From Oceanibaculum indicum P24 (GTDB taxonomy: Bacteria; Pseudomonadota; Alphaproteobacteria; Oceanibaculales; Oceanibaculaceae): DNA of 64,000 nucleotides. Made by a program: the position numbers and the translations under genes. Where the stretch lies: contig NZ_AMRL01000004.1 of NCBI RefSeq assembly GCF_000299935.1, positions 124,001-188,000 on the forward strand. Direction: 5' to 3'. Positions 45,093-53,404 of this stretch are shown one piece after another. The stretch's first letter is position 1. Each line of letters starts with the position of its first letter. The notes under the pieces are model-generated. The model saw only the letters and a list, made by a program, of their open reading frames with translations, was not told where the DNA came from and did not search any database.

Positions 45093-46330
45093 GCGACGCC
45101 ACCATGACCATCGACGGCCGTTCCTGGATCGCCCAGATGCGGCGCCGGCCCGACCGCAGCCTGACACGCTGGATGTGGCTTGGCCTGAAGATGCTGCGCA
45201 ACCTCAGCCACGGCACGCTGATCGTTGTGCTGCCGGATGGCAGGCGCTTCCGCTTCGACAGCCCGCATGAGGGACCGGAGGCGACCATCCTGGTGCGCGA
45301 TCAGCGCATGGCGCGGCGCTGGTTCATGGGCGGCAGCGTCGGCTGGTCGGAATCCTATCTGGATGGCGAGTGGGACAGCCCCGACCCCGCCAAGGTGGTT
45401 GAGCTGTTCTCGATCAATGTCGCCGCGCTGGAACAGCATATCGACGGCAATTGGTGGAGCCGGCTGGCGGGCCGCGCGCTGCATGCACTGAACCGCAACA
45501 ACCGGCGCGGCAGCCAGCGCAACATCGCCTATCACTATGATCTGGGGAATGATTTCTACCGCCGCTGGCTCGACCCCTCCATGACCTATTCCTCGGCGGT
45601 GTTCGAGGGCAGCCAGCAGGATCTGGAAGCCGCCCAGCGCGCCAAGTACCGCCGTATCTGCACCCTGCTAGACGCCCAACCCGGCCAGCATGTGCTGGAG
45701 ATCGGCTGCGGCTGGGGCGGCTTTGCGGAGGTCGCGGCGGGCGAGTTTGGCCTGAAAGTCACCGGCATCACCCTGTCGCAGCAGCAGCACGCCTACGCCA
45801 CCGAGCGGATCGCCCGGGCCGACCTGTCAGACCGTGTGGAGCTGCGCCTGCAGGATTACCGCGACGTCAGCGAGCGGTTCGACCGTATCGCCTCCATCGA
45901 AATGTTCGAGGCGGTGGGCGAACGCTATTGGCCGGTATTCTTCGACAAGGTGAAATCCTGCCTCACGGAAAACGGCAAGGCAGCGATGCAGGTCATCACC
46001 ATCGCCGATGACCGGTTCGAGGCCTATCGCAGCTCCCCCGACTTCATCCAGCGCTACATCTTCCCCGGCGGCATGCTGCCGTCCGACAGTATCCTGCGCG
46101 GGCTGGTCAATGATGCCGGCATGTCTCTGACGCGCGATGACGGCTTCGGGCTGGACTATGCCCGAACGCTGCGCCACTGGAGCGACGCCTTCCGCACCGC
46201 CTGGCCGGACATCCGGGAGATGGGCTTCGACGAGCGTTTCCGGCGCATGTGGGAATTCTATCTGCATTATTGCGAGGGCGGCTTCCGGTCCGGCAGCATC
46301 GACGTGCGCCAGATCGCCTTCAGCCGCTAA
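45089..46330 (+). CDS. Cyclopropane-fatty-acyl-phospholipid synthase-like SAM methyltransferase
   Basis: This 413-residue enzyme methylates unsaturated phospholipid acyl chains in situ. The SAM motif I VLEIGCGWGGFAEVAAGEFG is near residues 200-220. The preceding text NIAYHYDLGNDFYRRWLDPS and YSSAVFEG, then IEMFEAVGERYW, YIFPGGMLPSD and HYCEGGFRSG, are CFA-synthase hallmarks. The TTG at 45089 has GGGAGA upstream and overlaps the DUF1365 stop by 4 nt; an ATG five codons later is the alternative. In this gene company the product may be a cyclopropane or a furan-fatty-acid precursor, so I avoid naming it cfa. Confidence 0.93.
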   Translation: MSDATMTIDGRSWIAQMRRRPDRSLTRWMWLGLKMLRNLSHGTLIVVLPDGRRFRFDSPHEGPEATILVRDQRMARRWFMGGSVGWSESYLDGEWDSPDPAKVVELFSINVAALEQHIDGNWWSRLAGRALHALNRNNRRGSQRNIAYHYDLGNDFYRRWLDPSMTYSSAVFEGSQQDLEAAQRAKYRRICTLLDAQPGQHVLEIGCGWGGFAEVAAGEFGLKVTGITLSQQQHAYATERIARADLSDRVELRLQDYRDVSERFDRIASIEMFEAVGERYWPVFFDKVKSCLTENGKAAMQVITIADDRFEAYRSSPDFIQRYIFPGGMLPSDSILRGLVNDAGMSLTRDDGFGLDYARTLRHWSDAFRTAWPDIREMGFDERFRRMWEFYLHYCEGGFRSGSIDVRQIAFSR

Positions 46331-46333
46331 CGC

Positions 46334-47650
46334 ATGCCCCATACCCCCCTGGCACGCCGGATACTCGCCGCCTATGGCCTGCCCGGCCTGCCGATGGCAG
46401 CGCTAGGACTGCCGCTGTTCATCTATCTGCCGACCTTCTATGCCGCCGATCTGGGGCTGAACCTCACGGCGGTCGGCGCGGTGCTGCTGCTGGCACGGCT
46501 GTGGGACGGGGTGACCGATCCGGCGGTCGGCGTGCTCAGTGACCGCACGCGCAGCCGCTGGGGCCGGCGCCGGCCCTGGATGATCACCGGGCTGCCGGTG
46601 ACCCTGCTGGCCATGTGGATGCTGTTCGTGCCACCGCAAGATGCGGGCATCTTGCATCTGCTGGGCTGGTCGATGCTGCTCTATCTTGGCTGGACGATGA
46701 TCTCCCTGCCGCATTCCGCCTGGGGGGCGGAGCTGTCGCCGGATTACCACGAACGCTCCCGCATTACTGCCTCACGCGAGTTGTTCGTCGTACTGGGCAC
46801 GCTGATCGCGGCCGGCCTGCCCTCGCTGGTCGGGGGCGGCAACGCCGAGGTGCTGAAAGTGCTGGCGATTACCCTGCTGATCGCCCTGCCGCTGACAATC
46901 CTGCTGGCCAGTGTGGTTGTCAGTGAACCGCCTCGCCCTGCCCCGCGTACATGTAACTGGAGACTGGCAATAAGGGTGCTCCTCGCGAACCGCCCCTTCC
47001 GCCGGCTGATCGTGGCCTATCTGCTGAATGGTATCGCAAATGGCCTGCCGGCGACCCTGGTTCTGCTGTTTGCGGCCCAGGTACTCCAACTGGGCGATTT
47101 GAGCGGCCTGTTCCTTACGGTGTATTTCGGATGCGGCATTCTCTCCATACCGGTCTGGATCGCGGCCAGCCGCAAGCTGGAGAAGCACCGCGCCTGGTGC
47201 ATGGCGATGCTGCTGAACTGCCTGTTCTTCGCACCAGTGCCCCTGCTGGGCGCGGGCGACATGGCGGGATTCCTGGCAATCTGTGTGCTGACCGGCCTGT
47301 GCCTGGGCGCCGATCTCGCCCTGCCGCCCTCAATGCAGGCGGATGTGGTGGATATCGACACGGCGGAGAGCGGGGCACACCGCGCCGGCCTGTATTTCGC
47401 GCTGTGGGGCGTGGCGACGAAGCTGGCGCTGGCGCTGGCCGTGGGCATCGCCTTTCCAATCCTCGACCTGTTCGGCTTTCAGGCGGCAGCTGGCAGTGCG
47501 AACGATCCGCTGGCGCTGTCCGCCCTGGCCGCGCTCTACGCCATCGCGCCGATCGCCTTCAAGCTGGCCGCTATCGCGCTGATGTGGGGCTATCCTATCG
47601 GCGCGGCCGAGCATGCGGCGGTGAAGCGCCGGATCGAGGCCGTGCCATGA
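46334..47650 (+). CDS. MFS transporter (GPH cation symporter type)
   Basis: This 438-residue, about 12-span membrane protein has the MFS_2/GPH layout: a short N-terminus RRILAAYGLPGLPMAALGLP, then LARLWDGVTDPAVGVLSDRT (near 50), and GRRRPWMITGLPVTLLAMWM. The second half shows GLCLGADLALPPSMQADVVD and the acidic ESGAHRAGLYFA. The ATG is 3 nt after the methyltransferase stop. In this operon it may move a lipid-related or sugar substrate; none can be read from sequence. Confidence 0.9.
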   Translation: MPHTPLARRILAAYGLPGLPMAALGLPLFIYLPTFYAADLGLNLTAVGAVLLLARLWDGVTDPAVGVLSDRTRSRWGRRRPWMITGLPVTLLAMWMLFVPPQDAGILHLLGWSMLLYLGWTMISLPHSAWGAELSPDYHERSRITASRELFVVLGTLIAAGLPSLVGGGNAEVLKVLAITLLIALPLTILLASVVVSEPPRPAPRTCNWRLAIRVLLANRPFRRLIVAYLLNGIANGLPATLVLLFAAQVLQLGDLSGLFLTVYFGCGILSIPVWIAASRKLEKHRAWCMAMLLNCLFFAPVPLLGAGDMAGFLAICVLTGLCLGADLALPPSMQADVVDIDTAESGAHRAGLYFALWGVATKLALALAVGIAFPILDLFGFQAAAGSANDPLALSALAALYAIAPIAFKLAAIALMWGYPIGAAEHAAVKRRIEAVP

Positions 47651-47677
47651 TTTCCAATGTTTCCGGGAGGATCACCA

Positions 47678-48238
47678 ATGTTTCGCGCCGCAGCAGCGCT
47701 GCTGGCTGCCGTTCTTCTGCTGGGAGGATGCAGCGCCATGAAGCCTGAGGATTTCGCCGGCACCGAGCCGAAATTGACCGTCGAGGAGTATTTTGCCGGC
47801 AAGAGCCGCGCCTGGGGCATCTTCCAGGACCGGTTCGGCACGCTGAAGCGCAGCTTCACGGTCGATATCGAGGGCCGGCAGGAAGGCGACGAGTTCGTCC
47901 TCGTTGAGGATTTCGTCTATGACGATGGCGAGACCGACCGGCGCATCTGGCGCATCCGCAAGCTGGACGAGCACCGCTATGAAGGCCGCGCCGACGATGT
48001 GGTCGGCACCGCAACCGGAATCGCCTACGGCAAGGCGCTGAACTGGCGCTACGATTTCGATCTGAAGGTCGGCGAGCGGACGATCCGCGTGCATTTCGAC
48101 GACTGGATGTTCCGGCAGGATGACAAGGTCATGGTGAACCGCGCCACGGTCACCAAGTTCGGCATCGAGCTGGGTCAGGTCACGCTGTTCTTCCTGCGCG
48201 AGGACAAAAAGCAGACCGCCTCCCTCGCGGCGGAGTGA
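47678..48238 (+). CDS. DUF3833 family lipoprotein
   Basis: This 186-residue exported lipoprotein has a signal peptide MFRAAAALLAAVLLLGGC whose lipobox LLGGC places the acylated Cys at residue 18. The mature domain shows YFAGKSRAWGIFQDRFGTLK and FVYDDGETDRRIWRIRKLDE, matching the DUF3833 pattern. The ATG at 47678 has GGGAGG upstream, 27 nt after the MFS stop; an in-frame ATG seven codons earlier is less likely. It ends the photolyase operon and is followed by a palindromic repeat. Its function is unknown; a periplasm-facing role in envelope lipid maintenance is inferred. Confidence 0.9.
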   Translation: MFRAAAALLAAVLLLGGCSAMKPEDFAGTEPKLTVEEYFAGKSRAWGIFQDRFGTLKRSFTVDIEGRQEGDEFVLVEDFVYDDGETDRRIWRIRKLDEHRYEGRADDVVGTATGIAYGKALNWRYDFDLKVGERTIRVHFDDWMFRQDDKVMVNRATVTKFGIELGQVTLFFLREDKKQTASLAAE

Positions 48239-48272
48239 GGCTAGAAAAGTTCAGAAGACAGCCCTTTTCCTT

Positions 48273-48370
48273 GTCACCCCCGGACTTGACCCGGGGGTCC
48301 AGGGGTGGTGCCCAGCCTCCGAGTTCTCAGGCCGCGGCCCCTGGATTGCCGGGTCAAGCCCGGCAATGAC
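48273..48370. repeat. Composite palindromic intergenic repeat, copy 2
   Basis: Hairpins ACCCCCGG-ACTTGAC-CCGGGGGT and ATTGCCGGG-TCAAG-CCCGGCAAT are flanked by GTCA and TGAC, with a further pair CCAGGGG/CCCCTGG inside. The architecture matches the unit at 38696-38793. It sits between the convergent DUF3833 and NTF2-like genes and may also serve as a bidirectional transcription end. Confidence 0.75.
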
Positions 48371-48383
48371 ACATGTTCGACGA

Positions 48384-48806
48384 CTAGACCGCCAGCTTCC
48401 GCCTCACCCACCGCAGCAGCGCGCCGAGGACCGGTAGGCGCTCATAAAGCTGGCTGGCGGCATCCCAATGGTCAACATGCTCTGCCACCAGCCCGTCGGG
48501 GCGGAAGCGCACCTCGCTCATGCCCTCGATGGTCCAGATCTCGACCGCGCCCTTGCGCCGGAAGCTGAACCGCCACCGGTAAAAGGCGGTATCGCCCTCG
48601 ATGGCGGTGCGCAGGATGGTGAAGCGCGGCTGCTCCACCGTCTCGAACATGTGCCGGAAGACGGCGCGGTATTTCTCGATGCCCGTCACATCGTTGAACG
48701 GATCGACGAAGCGCACATCGGGTGCCACGATCCCGTCCAGCCGGTCCAGACTGTCCGGGGCGATAGTCTCGAAGAAGCGGCCATAGGCCGCAACGGCCTG
48801 TTTCAC
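48384..48806 (-). CDS. Nuclear transport factor 2 (SnoaL)-like protein
   Basis: This 140-residue NTF2-fold protein starts at the GTG at 48806, whose GTGA overlaps the stop of the SDR gene, showing translational coupling. Text such as YGRFFETIAPDSLDRLDGIV, APDVRFVDPFNDVTGIEKYR and HMFETVEQPRF is typical of the fold; the cavity usually binds small hydrophobic ligands. A longer open frame upstream overlaps the SDR gene and is rejected. NTF2-like and SDR genes often accompany the DUF1365/CFA module in other proteobacteria, so a related role is likely. Confidence 0.85.
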   Translation of the reverse strand: MKQAVAAYGRFFETIAPDSLDRLDGIVAPDVRFVDPFNDVTGIEKYRAVFRHMFETVEQPRFTILRTAIEGDTAFYRWRFSFRRKGAVEIWTIEGMSEVRFRPDGLVAEHVDHWDAASQLYERLPVLGALLRWVRRKLAV

Positions 48807-49570
48807 TGTTTCGTCGCCCGCCTGATCATCGGGAAATAGAGAGCATAGGGCAGGCAGCGCAGAATCTTCAGCAGATAGGTGAAGCGCTTCGGAAAGGTGA
48901 TCTCGAAGCCGTCGCCGTCCAGCCCGCGAATGAGGGCGGCGGCCGCATCCTCCGGCTCCATCAAGAACGGCATGGGGAACGGATTCCTGTCCGTCAGCGG
49001 CGTGCGCACGAAGCCGGGATTGACGATCTGCATCTTCACGCCCAGCCGGTCGCATTCCGGTTTCAACGATTCCGCCATGTTGATCAGACCGGCCTTGGTT
49101 GCGCCATAGGCGGCGGAGGTCGGCAGGCCGCGATAGCCCGCAACCGAGGCAACGATGGCAATCTGTCCGCGCCTTCGGTTCCTGAACGTCGCCAGCAGCG
49201 GCTCCAGACAGTTTGCCGTGCCCATCAGGTTCAGCTCAACCAGCTCGCGCAGCTTTTCCGCCTTGAAATCATCGGCGCTGACCGGCTCATGCGTGCCGGC
49301 ATTCAGCAGGGCGATATCGATGGGGCCATGCTCCGCCTCGATGCGGGCAACCGTATCGGCGGTTGCTTGGCCGTCTGTCACATCCAGCTCGTAGGGCAGG
49401 ATGCTGCCTTCCGGCGCCTCCCCGGCCAGCCCCTTCAGCTTGTCGGCCGAACGCGCGCTGACCGCCACCCGGTCACCCCGACGGGCAAGCTGCAGGGCGA
49501 CTTCCCGGCCCAGCCCATAGCTCGCGCCGGTGATCCAGATCAGTCGGCTGGCGGGCTTAGCGTTGTTCAT
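48803..49570 (-). CDS. Short-chain dehydrogenase/reductase
   Basis: This 255-residue classical SDR has the NAD(P) motif TGASYGLGREVALQLARRG at residues 15-33. Asp near LDVTDGQ, NAG in LLNAGTHEP, catalytic Ser in ASVAGYRG and the Tyr-x-x-x-Lys pair SAAYGATKAG are present. The C-terminus is hydrophobic/basic (TYLLKILRCLPYALYFPMI), suggesting membrane association. It overlaps the DUF6134 gene by 14 nt and the NTF2 gene by 4 nt, so the three form one operon. The substrate is unknown. Confidence 0.92.
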   Translation of the reverse strand: MNNAKPASRLIWITGASYGLGREVALQLARRGDRVAVSARSADKLKGLAGEAPEGSILPYELDVTDGQATADTVARIEAEHGPIDIALLNAGTHEPVSADDFKAEKLRELVELNLMGTANCLEPLLATFRNRRRGQIAIVASVAGYRGLPTSAAYGATKAGLINMAESLKPECDRLGVKMQIVNPGFVRTPLTDRNPFPMPFLMEPEDAAAALIRGLDGDGFEITFPKRFTYLLKILRCLPYALYFPMIRRATKQ

Positions 49571-50270
49571 TCTGCGCCACCGTCACATAGCGGCTGGCGG
49601 GCTCGCCGGGCGGCACATCCTCAAGGCTGAAATTCCAGGGCGTATCCGACGGCACCAGGCGGCGGGTATAGAGCACTTCCTCGCCGCGCCCGTCGAAGCT
49701 GCCACCGACCCAGCGCTTATCCGCGTCGTAGCAGAGCTGCATGGTGAGCTCGCCGGTCATGTCGTAGCAGCCCTCACGCCCCGCCATCGCGGTCATCTCA
49801 ACTTCCCGGACGATGCCCTTCTGGGTATCCAGCAGACGGCCCTGGCGGACCGTCGCATAACGCCAGTAATCCGACGGGAAGATATCGGCCGGAACCTTGA
49901 TCCGGCCATCGACACCCAGCAGCGAGAGCGTGCCGTCGCCGCGCCCGGCATCATCCTGCCGGGCGAGTACGGCGAAGTAATCGCCATCATCATTGGTGCG
50001 GGTCTCGATGCTCACCACCTTGCCGTCCTCGATCAGGGTGCGGTTGCGGTGCGTGTAGCGGTACAACGCGATGGGACCGAATTTCAGCTCGAAATCGATC
50101 ATGATCTCGACCCTGGCCCTGTCGCCATCGCGCTCGATGCGCAGCCGGTGCCAGCCCAGTGGATCACCACCGCGCGTCACCTCGAAATCGATGCGCTCGA
50201 CCGTGGGTTCGGCCTGGGCCGACGGCGTGACGGCCAGAAGAATTGCGGCAGCGGCGAGAAGTCGTTTCAT
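49557..50270 (-). CDS. Exported DUF6134-like protein
   Basis: This 237-residue protein has a clear Sec signal MKRLLAAAAILLAVTPSAQA (cleavage after residue 20). The mature part is beta-rich: VERIDFEVTRGGDPLGWHRL, ALYRYTHRNRTLIEDGKVVS, FPSDYWRYATVRQGRLLDTQ. This follows the DUF6134 pattern as I remember it. The start is the ATG at 50270; the open frame continues upstream into the NicO gene region but lacks support. It overlaps the SDR by 14 nt. Its biological role is unknown, possibly handling a lipophilic ligand in the periplasm with the SDR/NTF2 pair. Confidence 0.8.
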   Translation of the reverse strand: MKRLLAAAAILLAVTPSAQAEPTVERIDFEVTRGGDPLGWHRLRIERDGDRARVEIMIDFELKFGPIALYRYTHRNRTLIEDGKVVSIETRTNDDGDYFAVLARQDDAGRGDGTLSLLGVDGRIKVPADIFPSDYWRYATVRQGRLLDTQKGIVREVEMTAMAGREGCYDMTGELTMQLCYDADKRWVGGSFDGRGEEVLYTRRLVPSDTPWNFSLEDVPPGEPASRYVTVAQNEQR

Positions 50271-50349
50271 GGCAACACATCCCGGTTTCCGTTGCGGATC
50301 AGTTCCCCTTTCTACGCACGGACAGGCGGAACGGATGTCGCAGCAGTCT

Positions 50350-51333
50350 TCAGAACATTCCGCCGCGCTGCAGCGTCGCCAGCAGGAACAGCAGCCCGAA
50401 GGCGGAAATCGCCAGCGAGCCGGCAACGCCGATGCCGCGGTGCAGCCGGTCGCGCCAGACCGACTCCGTCCGGTCGCCGAACGCCAGCGCTATCTTCCGG
50501 CCATAGACACTGGCCATGGCCAGCGCCGCGACCGTCATCGCCGTGCCCAGCGCCATCGCGAAGGTAGCTGCAACCCCCAGCAGGAAAAGGCCATTGGCCA
50601 GCGTGAACAGCAGCACCAGCACCGCACCGCTGCAGGGCCGGATGCCGACCGCCGCCGCCATCGCCCAAAAGCGCCGCAGCCCGCGCCGCGCCGTCACCGC
50701 ATGATCGTGTGCATGATCATGGTGGTGGTGGTCATGGTCATGGTCGTGGGCGTGATGCGCATGGTCATGATGGGCAGGACCGATACCGTGATCATGGTCG
50801 CAGCTCTCGCCCTTCCAGGCCCGCACCGCCAGCCACAAGCCGATCACGATGACGAGGCTGAAGCTGACGATTTCCAGCACCTTCACCTGCTCGCCGATGG
50901 CGAAGCGCGAGGCGCCCAGCAGCACAGCCAGCACAACGACCAGCATGACGGCACTCAGCCCCTGCACCAGCGAGGAGGCGAAGGCGAGCGCGATGCCGCG
51001 CTTCAACCGGCTGTCATGGCCGACCAGATAGGCCGAGATCACCGCCTTGCCATGACCCGGCCCGGCGGCATGGAAAATGCCGTAGAGGAAGGAGACACCG
51101 ATCAGCGTCAGCGCCGGCCACAGCGCCTCGCCCTGGCTCGTCGCCCGCACCAGCGCCGCCATCTCGCGGTGCAGTTGCGACTGCCAGCGGGCAATCTGCG
51201 CAAGGATGGCGGAGAACAGGCCAGGTTCGCCTGCCGGGGCTGATGGCCCCGCTAACGGCGATTGCGCCAGCGCTTCGGGAACAATGCAGACAAGCAACAG
51301 CAGACACAGCCCGCAAAAGGCGGCGATGCGCAT
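50350..51333 (-). CDS. NicO-family (RcnA-like) metal permease with His-rich loop
   Basis: This 327-residue membrane protein of the nickel/cobalt transporter NicO family has an N-terminal signal or span (RIAAFCGLCLLLLVCIVPEA), then about six spans. The hallmark metal-site motif FHAAGPGHGKAVISAYL is near residue 95, with a second GIRPCSGAVLVLLF. A cytoplasmic loop between them is very His/Asp-rich (about 30 residues from SCDHDHGIGPAHHDHAHH onward). The ATG at 51333 lies 5 nt after the DUF1007 stop. Family members move Ni or Co, but here the operon starts at znuA behind a Zur box, so zinc is also possible. Confidence 0.9.
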   Translation of the reverse strand: MRIAAFCGLCLLLLVCIVPEALAQSPLAGPSAPAGEPGLFSAILAQIARWQSQLHREMAALVRATSQGEALWPALTLIGVSFLYGIFHAAGPGHGKAVISAYLVGHDSRLKRGIALAFASSLVQGLSAVMLVVVLAVLLGASRFAIGEQVKVLEIVSFSLVIVIGLWLAVRAWKGESCDHDHGIGPAHHDHAHHAHDHDHDHHHHDHAHDHAVTARRGLRRFWAMAAAVGIRPCSGAVLVLLFTLANGLFLLGVAATFAMALGTAMTVAALAMASVYGRKIALAFGDRTESVWRDRLHRGIGVAGSLAISAFGLLFLLATLQRGGMF

Positions 51334-51338
51334 GAAAC

Positions 51339-51953
51339 TCAGCTCCCGGTGCAGCTTAACGTAGCAACGCGCGGAAAGAAGGCGCCGTAATAGAGCGGGC
51401 GGCTCATATCCTCCGTCATGTCGATGGCGCAGGCGGGCACGGCCTCGCCCGCCAGACGGAACGGGTCCCATTCATCGAGCAGCAGTTCGACATAATAGCT
51501 TTCGTCATAGAGCCCGACCGACAGCGCCGTCGCCCGCGGATCGATGGCCCGGGGCAGTAGCGCCCGGAAGGCGAAGACGACGCGGCCCTTCTCGATGCTC
51601 GCCTTGAAATTTGCGATCTTCTCGATCTTCAGCAGCGTTCCGTCCGCGCTGACATGGGTGAAGAAGCCGAACTCCGCCATCGGCAGCATGACCTGGCTTT
51701 CCAGGTCGGCATGTCCCTGCCTGGTGAAGCTCTTGCCGTCCTTGGCCGCGAAATCCTCGATCATCATGGAGCTGAAGAAATCGTCGAACACCCAGACGAC
51801 ATCGAGGGCGGTCAGCTTGCCGGCATCGAAGTGCAGCGTGGCGTGGGCATCGATCCAGACATGAGGATGGGACTGTGCGCCGCGCGGCGGCACCGCGAAC
51901 AGCAGCACCAGCGCCAGGAGAATGACCGCCAGCCCCTGCCCCCGTCCGGTCAT
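51339..51953 (-). CDS. DUF1007 family periplasmic protein
   Basis: This 204-residue exported protein begins MTGRGQGLAVILLALVLLFA, with likely cleavage near GAQSHPH. The mature N-terminus SHPHVWIDAHATLHFDAGKL exposes His residues that can bind metal, and the text VVWVFDDFFSSMMIEDFA is a family hallmark. DUF1007 proteins are nearly always paired with NicO/RcnA-like permeases, as here (5 nt upstream of it), and are thought to be periplasmic partners of the permease. The ATG at 51953 is chosen; the open frame upstream overlaps the preceding gene and is rejected. Confidence 0.9.
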   Translation of the reverse strand: MTGRGQGLAVILLALVLLFAVPPRGAQSHPHVWIDAHATLHFDAGKLTALDVVWVFDDFFSSMMIEDFAAKDGKSFTRQGHADLESQVMLPMAEFGFFTHVSADGTLLKIEKIANFKASIEKGRVVFAFRALLPRAIDPRATALSVGLYDESYYVELLLDEWDPFRLAGEAVPACAIDMTEDMSRPLYYGAFFPRVATLSCTGS

Positions 51954-51957
51954 GGCG

Positions 51958-52263
51958 TCAGCCGATGGGCGGGAATTTGGGGTCCAGCCGGCAGCCGCAA
52001 TAGGGGCAATCGAAGGCCGCCAGCAGCGCCTGCCGCTCGGTCTCCGGCACCGCCGTCCCGGCGTCCCGCACCTGCGCCAGCACCTCTTCGACCAGCTGCT
52101 TGTGGCGCTGCTGCTCAGTGCAGGCCTGCAGGCGCAGCTGCTGCACCGGCACCGGCGCCTCCTCCACGCTGAAGCCATGCGCCCGTCCGAAAAGGAAACC
52201 GGGTACAAGCGCCGCAACGGCGGTCAGCATGCTGGTTTCGAGAAGGCGGCGACGGCTGAGCAT
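51958..52263 (-). CDS. Small exported protein with CPYCGC motif
   Basis: Unrecognised 101-residue protein. The N-terminus MLSRRRLLETSMLTAVAALV resembles a twin-arginine signal, with a cleavage-like site near FGRAHGFS. The mature part is helical (QQLRLQACTEQQRHKQLVEE) and ends with DCPYCGCRLDPKFPPIG, a CxxCxC thiol/metal-binding motif close to the C-terminus. AGGAGG lies 7 nt upstream of the ATG. It sits between znuA (72 nt upstream) and DUF1007 (4 nt downstream) on the same strand, so co-expression under Zur is likely. A periplasmic zinc- or redox-handling role is inferred. Confidence 0.78.
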   Translation of the reverse strand: MLSRRRLLETSMLTAVAALVPGFLFGRAHGFSVEEAPVPVQQLRLQACTEQQRHKQLVEEVLAQVRDAGTAVPETERQALLAAFDCPYCGCRLDPKFPPIG

Positions 52264-52335
52264 GGAGTTTCCTCCTGAAAGGGGAACTACCGCTAAAATA
52301 GGCCGTCCCGGGCCGACATTCCAGTGGCCAACCTG

Positions 52336-53346
52336 TCAGCTCTGAGGCATCAGGCAGTCGCGCAGGGAGGTGGCCAGTCCGCGCATCACCTCGAAATAGG
52401 CGTCCGGGCCCGCTGGCAGGGCGGCGCCGATGGGGTCCAGCTCGCCGCGCTTTGCCTTGCTGCCCTCGATCACCACATCGACCAGCGCCGGCCGGAACTG
52501 CGGCTCGGAGAACACGCAGGCGGCACCGCTGTCGCTCAGCCGCTTGCGGATTTCGCGCAGGCGCTGGGCGCTCGGCTGCCGTTCCGGCGACAGGGTGATG
52601 GAGCCCACCGCCTTCAACCCGTAATGCGCCTCGAAATACTGGTAGGCGTCATGGAACACGATGTAGGGCCGGTCTTTCACCGGGGCCAGCTGCGCCTTCA
52701 GCTCGCTGTCCAGTGCCTCGATCCGCGCGACCATCTTCTGCGCATTGGCGCGATAGGCCACCGCATTGGCCGGGTCGATCTCGGCCAGCGTCTCTGCCGC
52801 GACCGTTACGATAGCCTCCGCATTGTGCGGGTCGAGCCAGAGATGGCCATCGATCCCGTCATGCGCGTGCTCATGCTTGTGGTCGTGAGAATGCTTCTTG
52901 TCGTGCTTGTGGTCATGCGAATGCTTGTGGTCGTGGCCATGTGCCGCCGCATGCGATTCCCACGCCCCGCCTTCCCGGCCTTCCAGCGTCTCGACGCCCC
53001 TGGCCTCGGCAAGCTCAATGATACGCGCCTGCTTGCCCAGCGTCTCCAGCGGGTGTTCCAGGAAGGTTTCCAGCGTCTCCCCGACCCAGAACACCAACTG
53101 CGCTTCCGACAGGGCACGCGCGTCGGAGGGCTTCAGCGTATAGCTGTGCGGGGATTCGCCGCCCTTCAGCAGCAGGTAGGGTTCGCCCACCCCCTGCATC
53201 ACGCCGGCGACCAGCGCATGCACCGGCTTCACGGTGACGAACACCTTCGGCGCCTGCGCCATCACCGGGCCGAGGCTGGCGAGCAGCAGCAGTCCCGCAC
53301 CGGCCAGCAAATGAAAAGGACGTCGCAGAGCGTGACAAGCGGACAT
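52336..53346 (-). CDS. znuA: Zinc ABC transporter periplasmic binding protein
   Basis: This 336-residue cluster A-I metal-binding protein has a signal peptide ending near GPVMAQA (about residue 31). The first zinc ligand His is in GESPHSYTLKPSDA, and the classical charged His-rich loop (28 residues of HDHKHSHD type near residue 138) is followed by HLWLDPHNAEAI with the second ligand. VFHDAYQYFEAHYGL has the third. The ATG at 53346 has AGGAG upstream. It is divergent from zur-znuC-znuB, with a Zur-box palindrome between, so expression should rise when zinc is scarce. Confidence 0.96.
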   Translation of the reverse strand: MSACHALRRPFHLLAGAGLLLLASLGPVMAQAPKVFVTVKPVHALVAGVMQGVGEPYLLLKGGESPHSYTLKPSDARALSEAQLVFWVGETLETFLEHPLETLGKQARIIELAEARGVETLEGREGGAWESHAAAHGHDHKHSHDHKHDKKHSHDHKHEHAHDGIDGHLWLDPHNAEAIVTVAAETLAEIDPANAVAYRANAQKMVARIEALDSELKAQLAPVKDRPYIVFHDAYQYFEAHYGLKAVGSITLSPERQPSAQRLREIRKRLSDSGAACVFSEPQFRPALVDVVIEGSKAKRGELDPIGAALPAGPDAYFEVMRGLATSLRDCLMPQS

Positions 53347-53404
53347 GGGAGTGCTCCTAATGCACGAAACCGGCATAATGTGCCGCTATCGACTTGAAAA
53401 TTCC

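Noticed and set aside
50296-50301. TGATCC on the minus strand upstream of the DUF6134 gene, a possible second RpoE-type promoter
   Set aside because: Eighteen nt downstream the sequence is TGTTG rather than TAA, and it would fall almost on the start codon; only the -35-like half is present.
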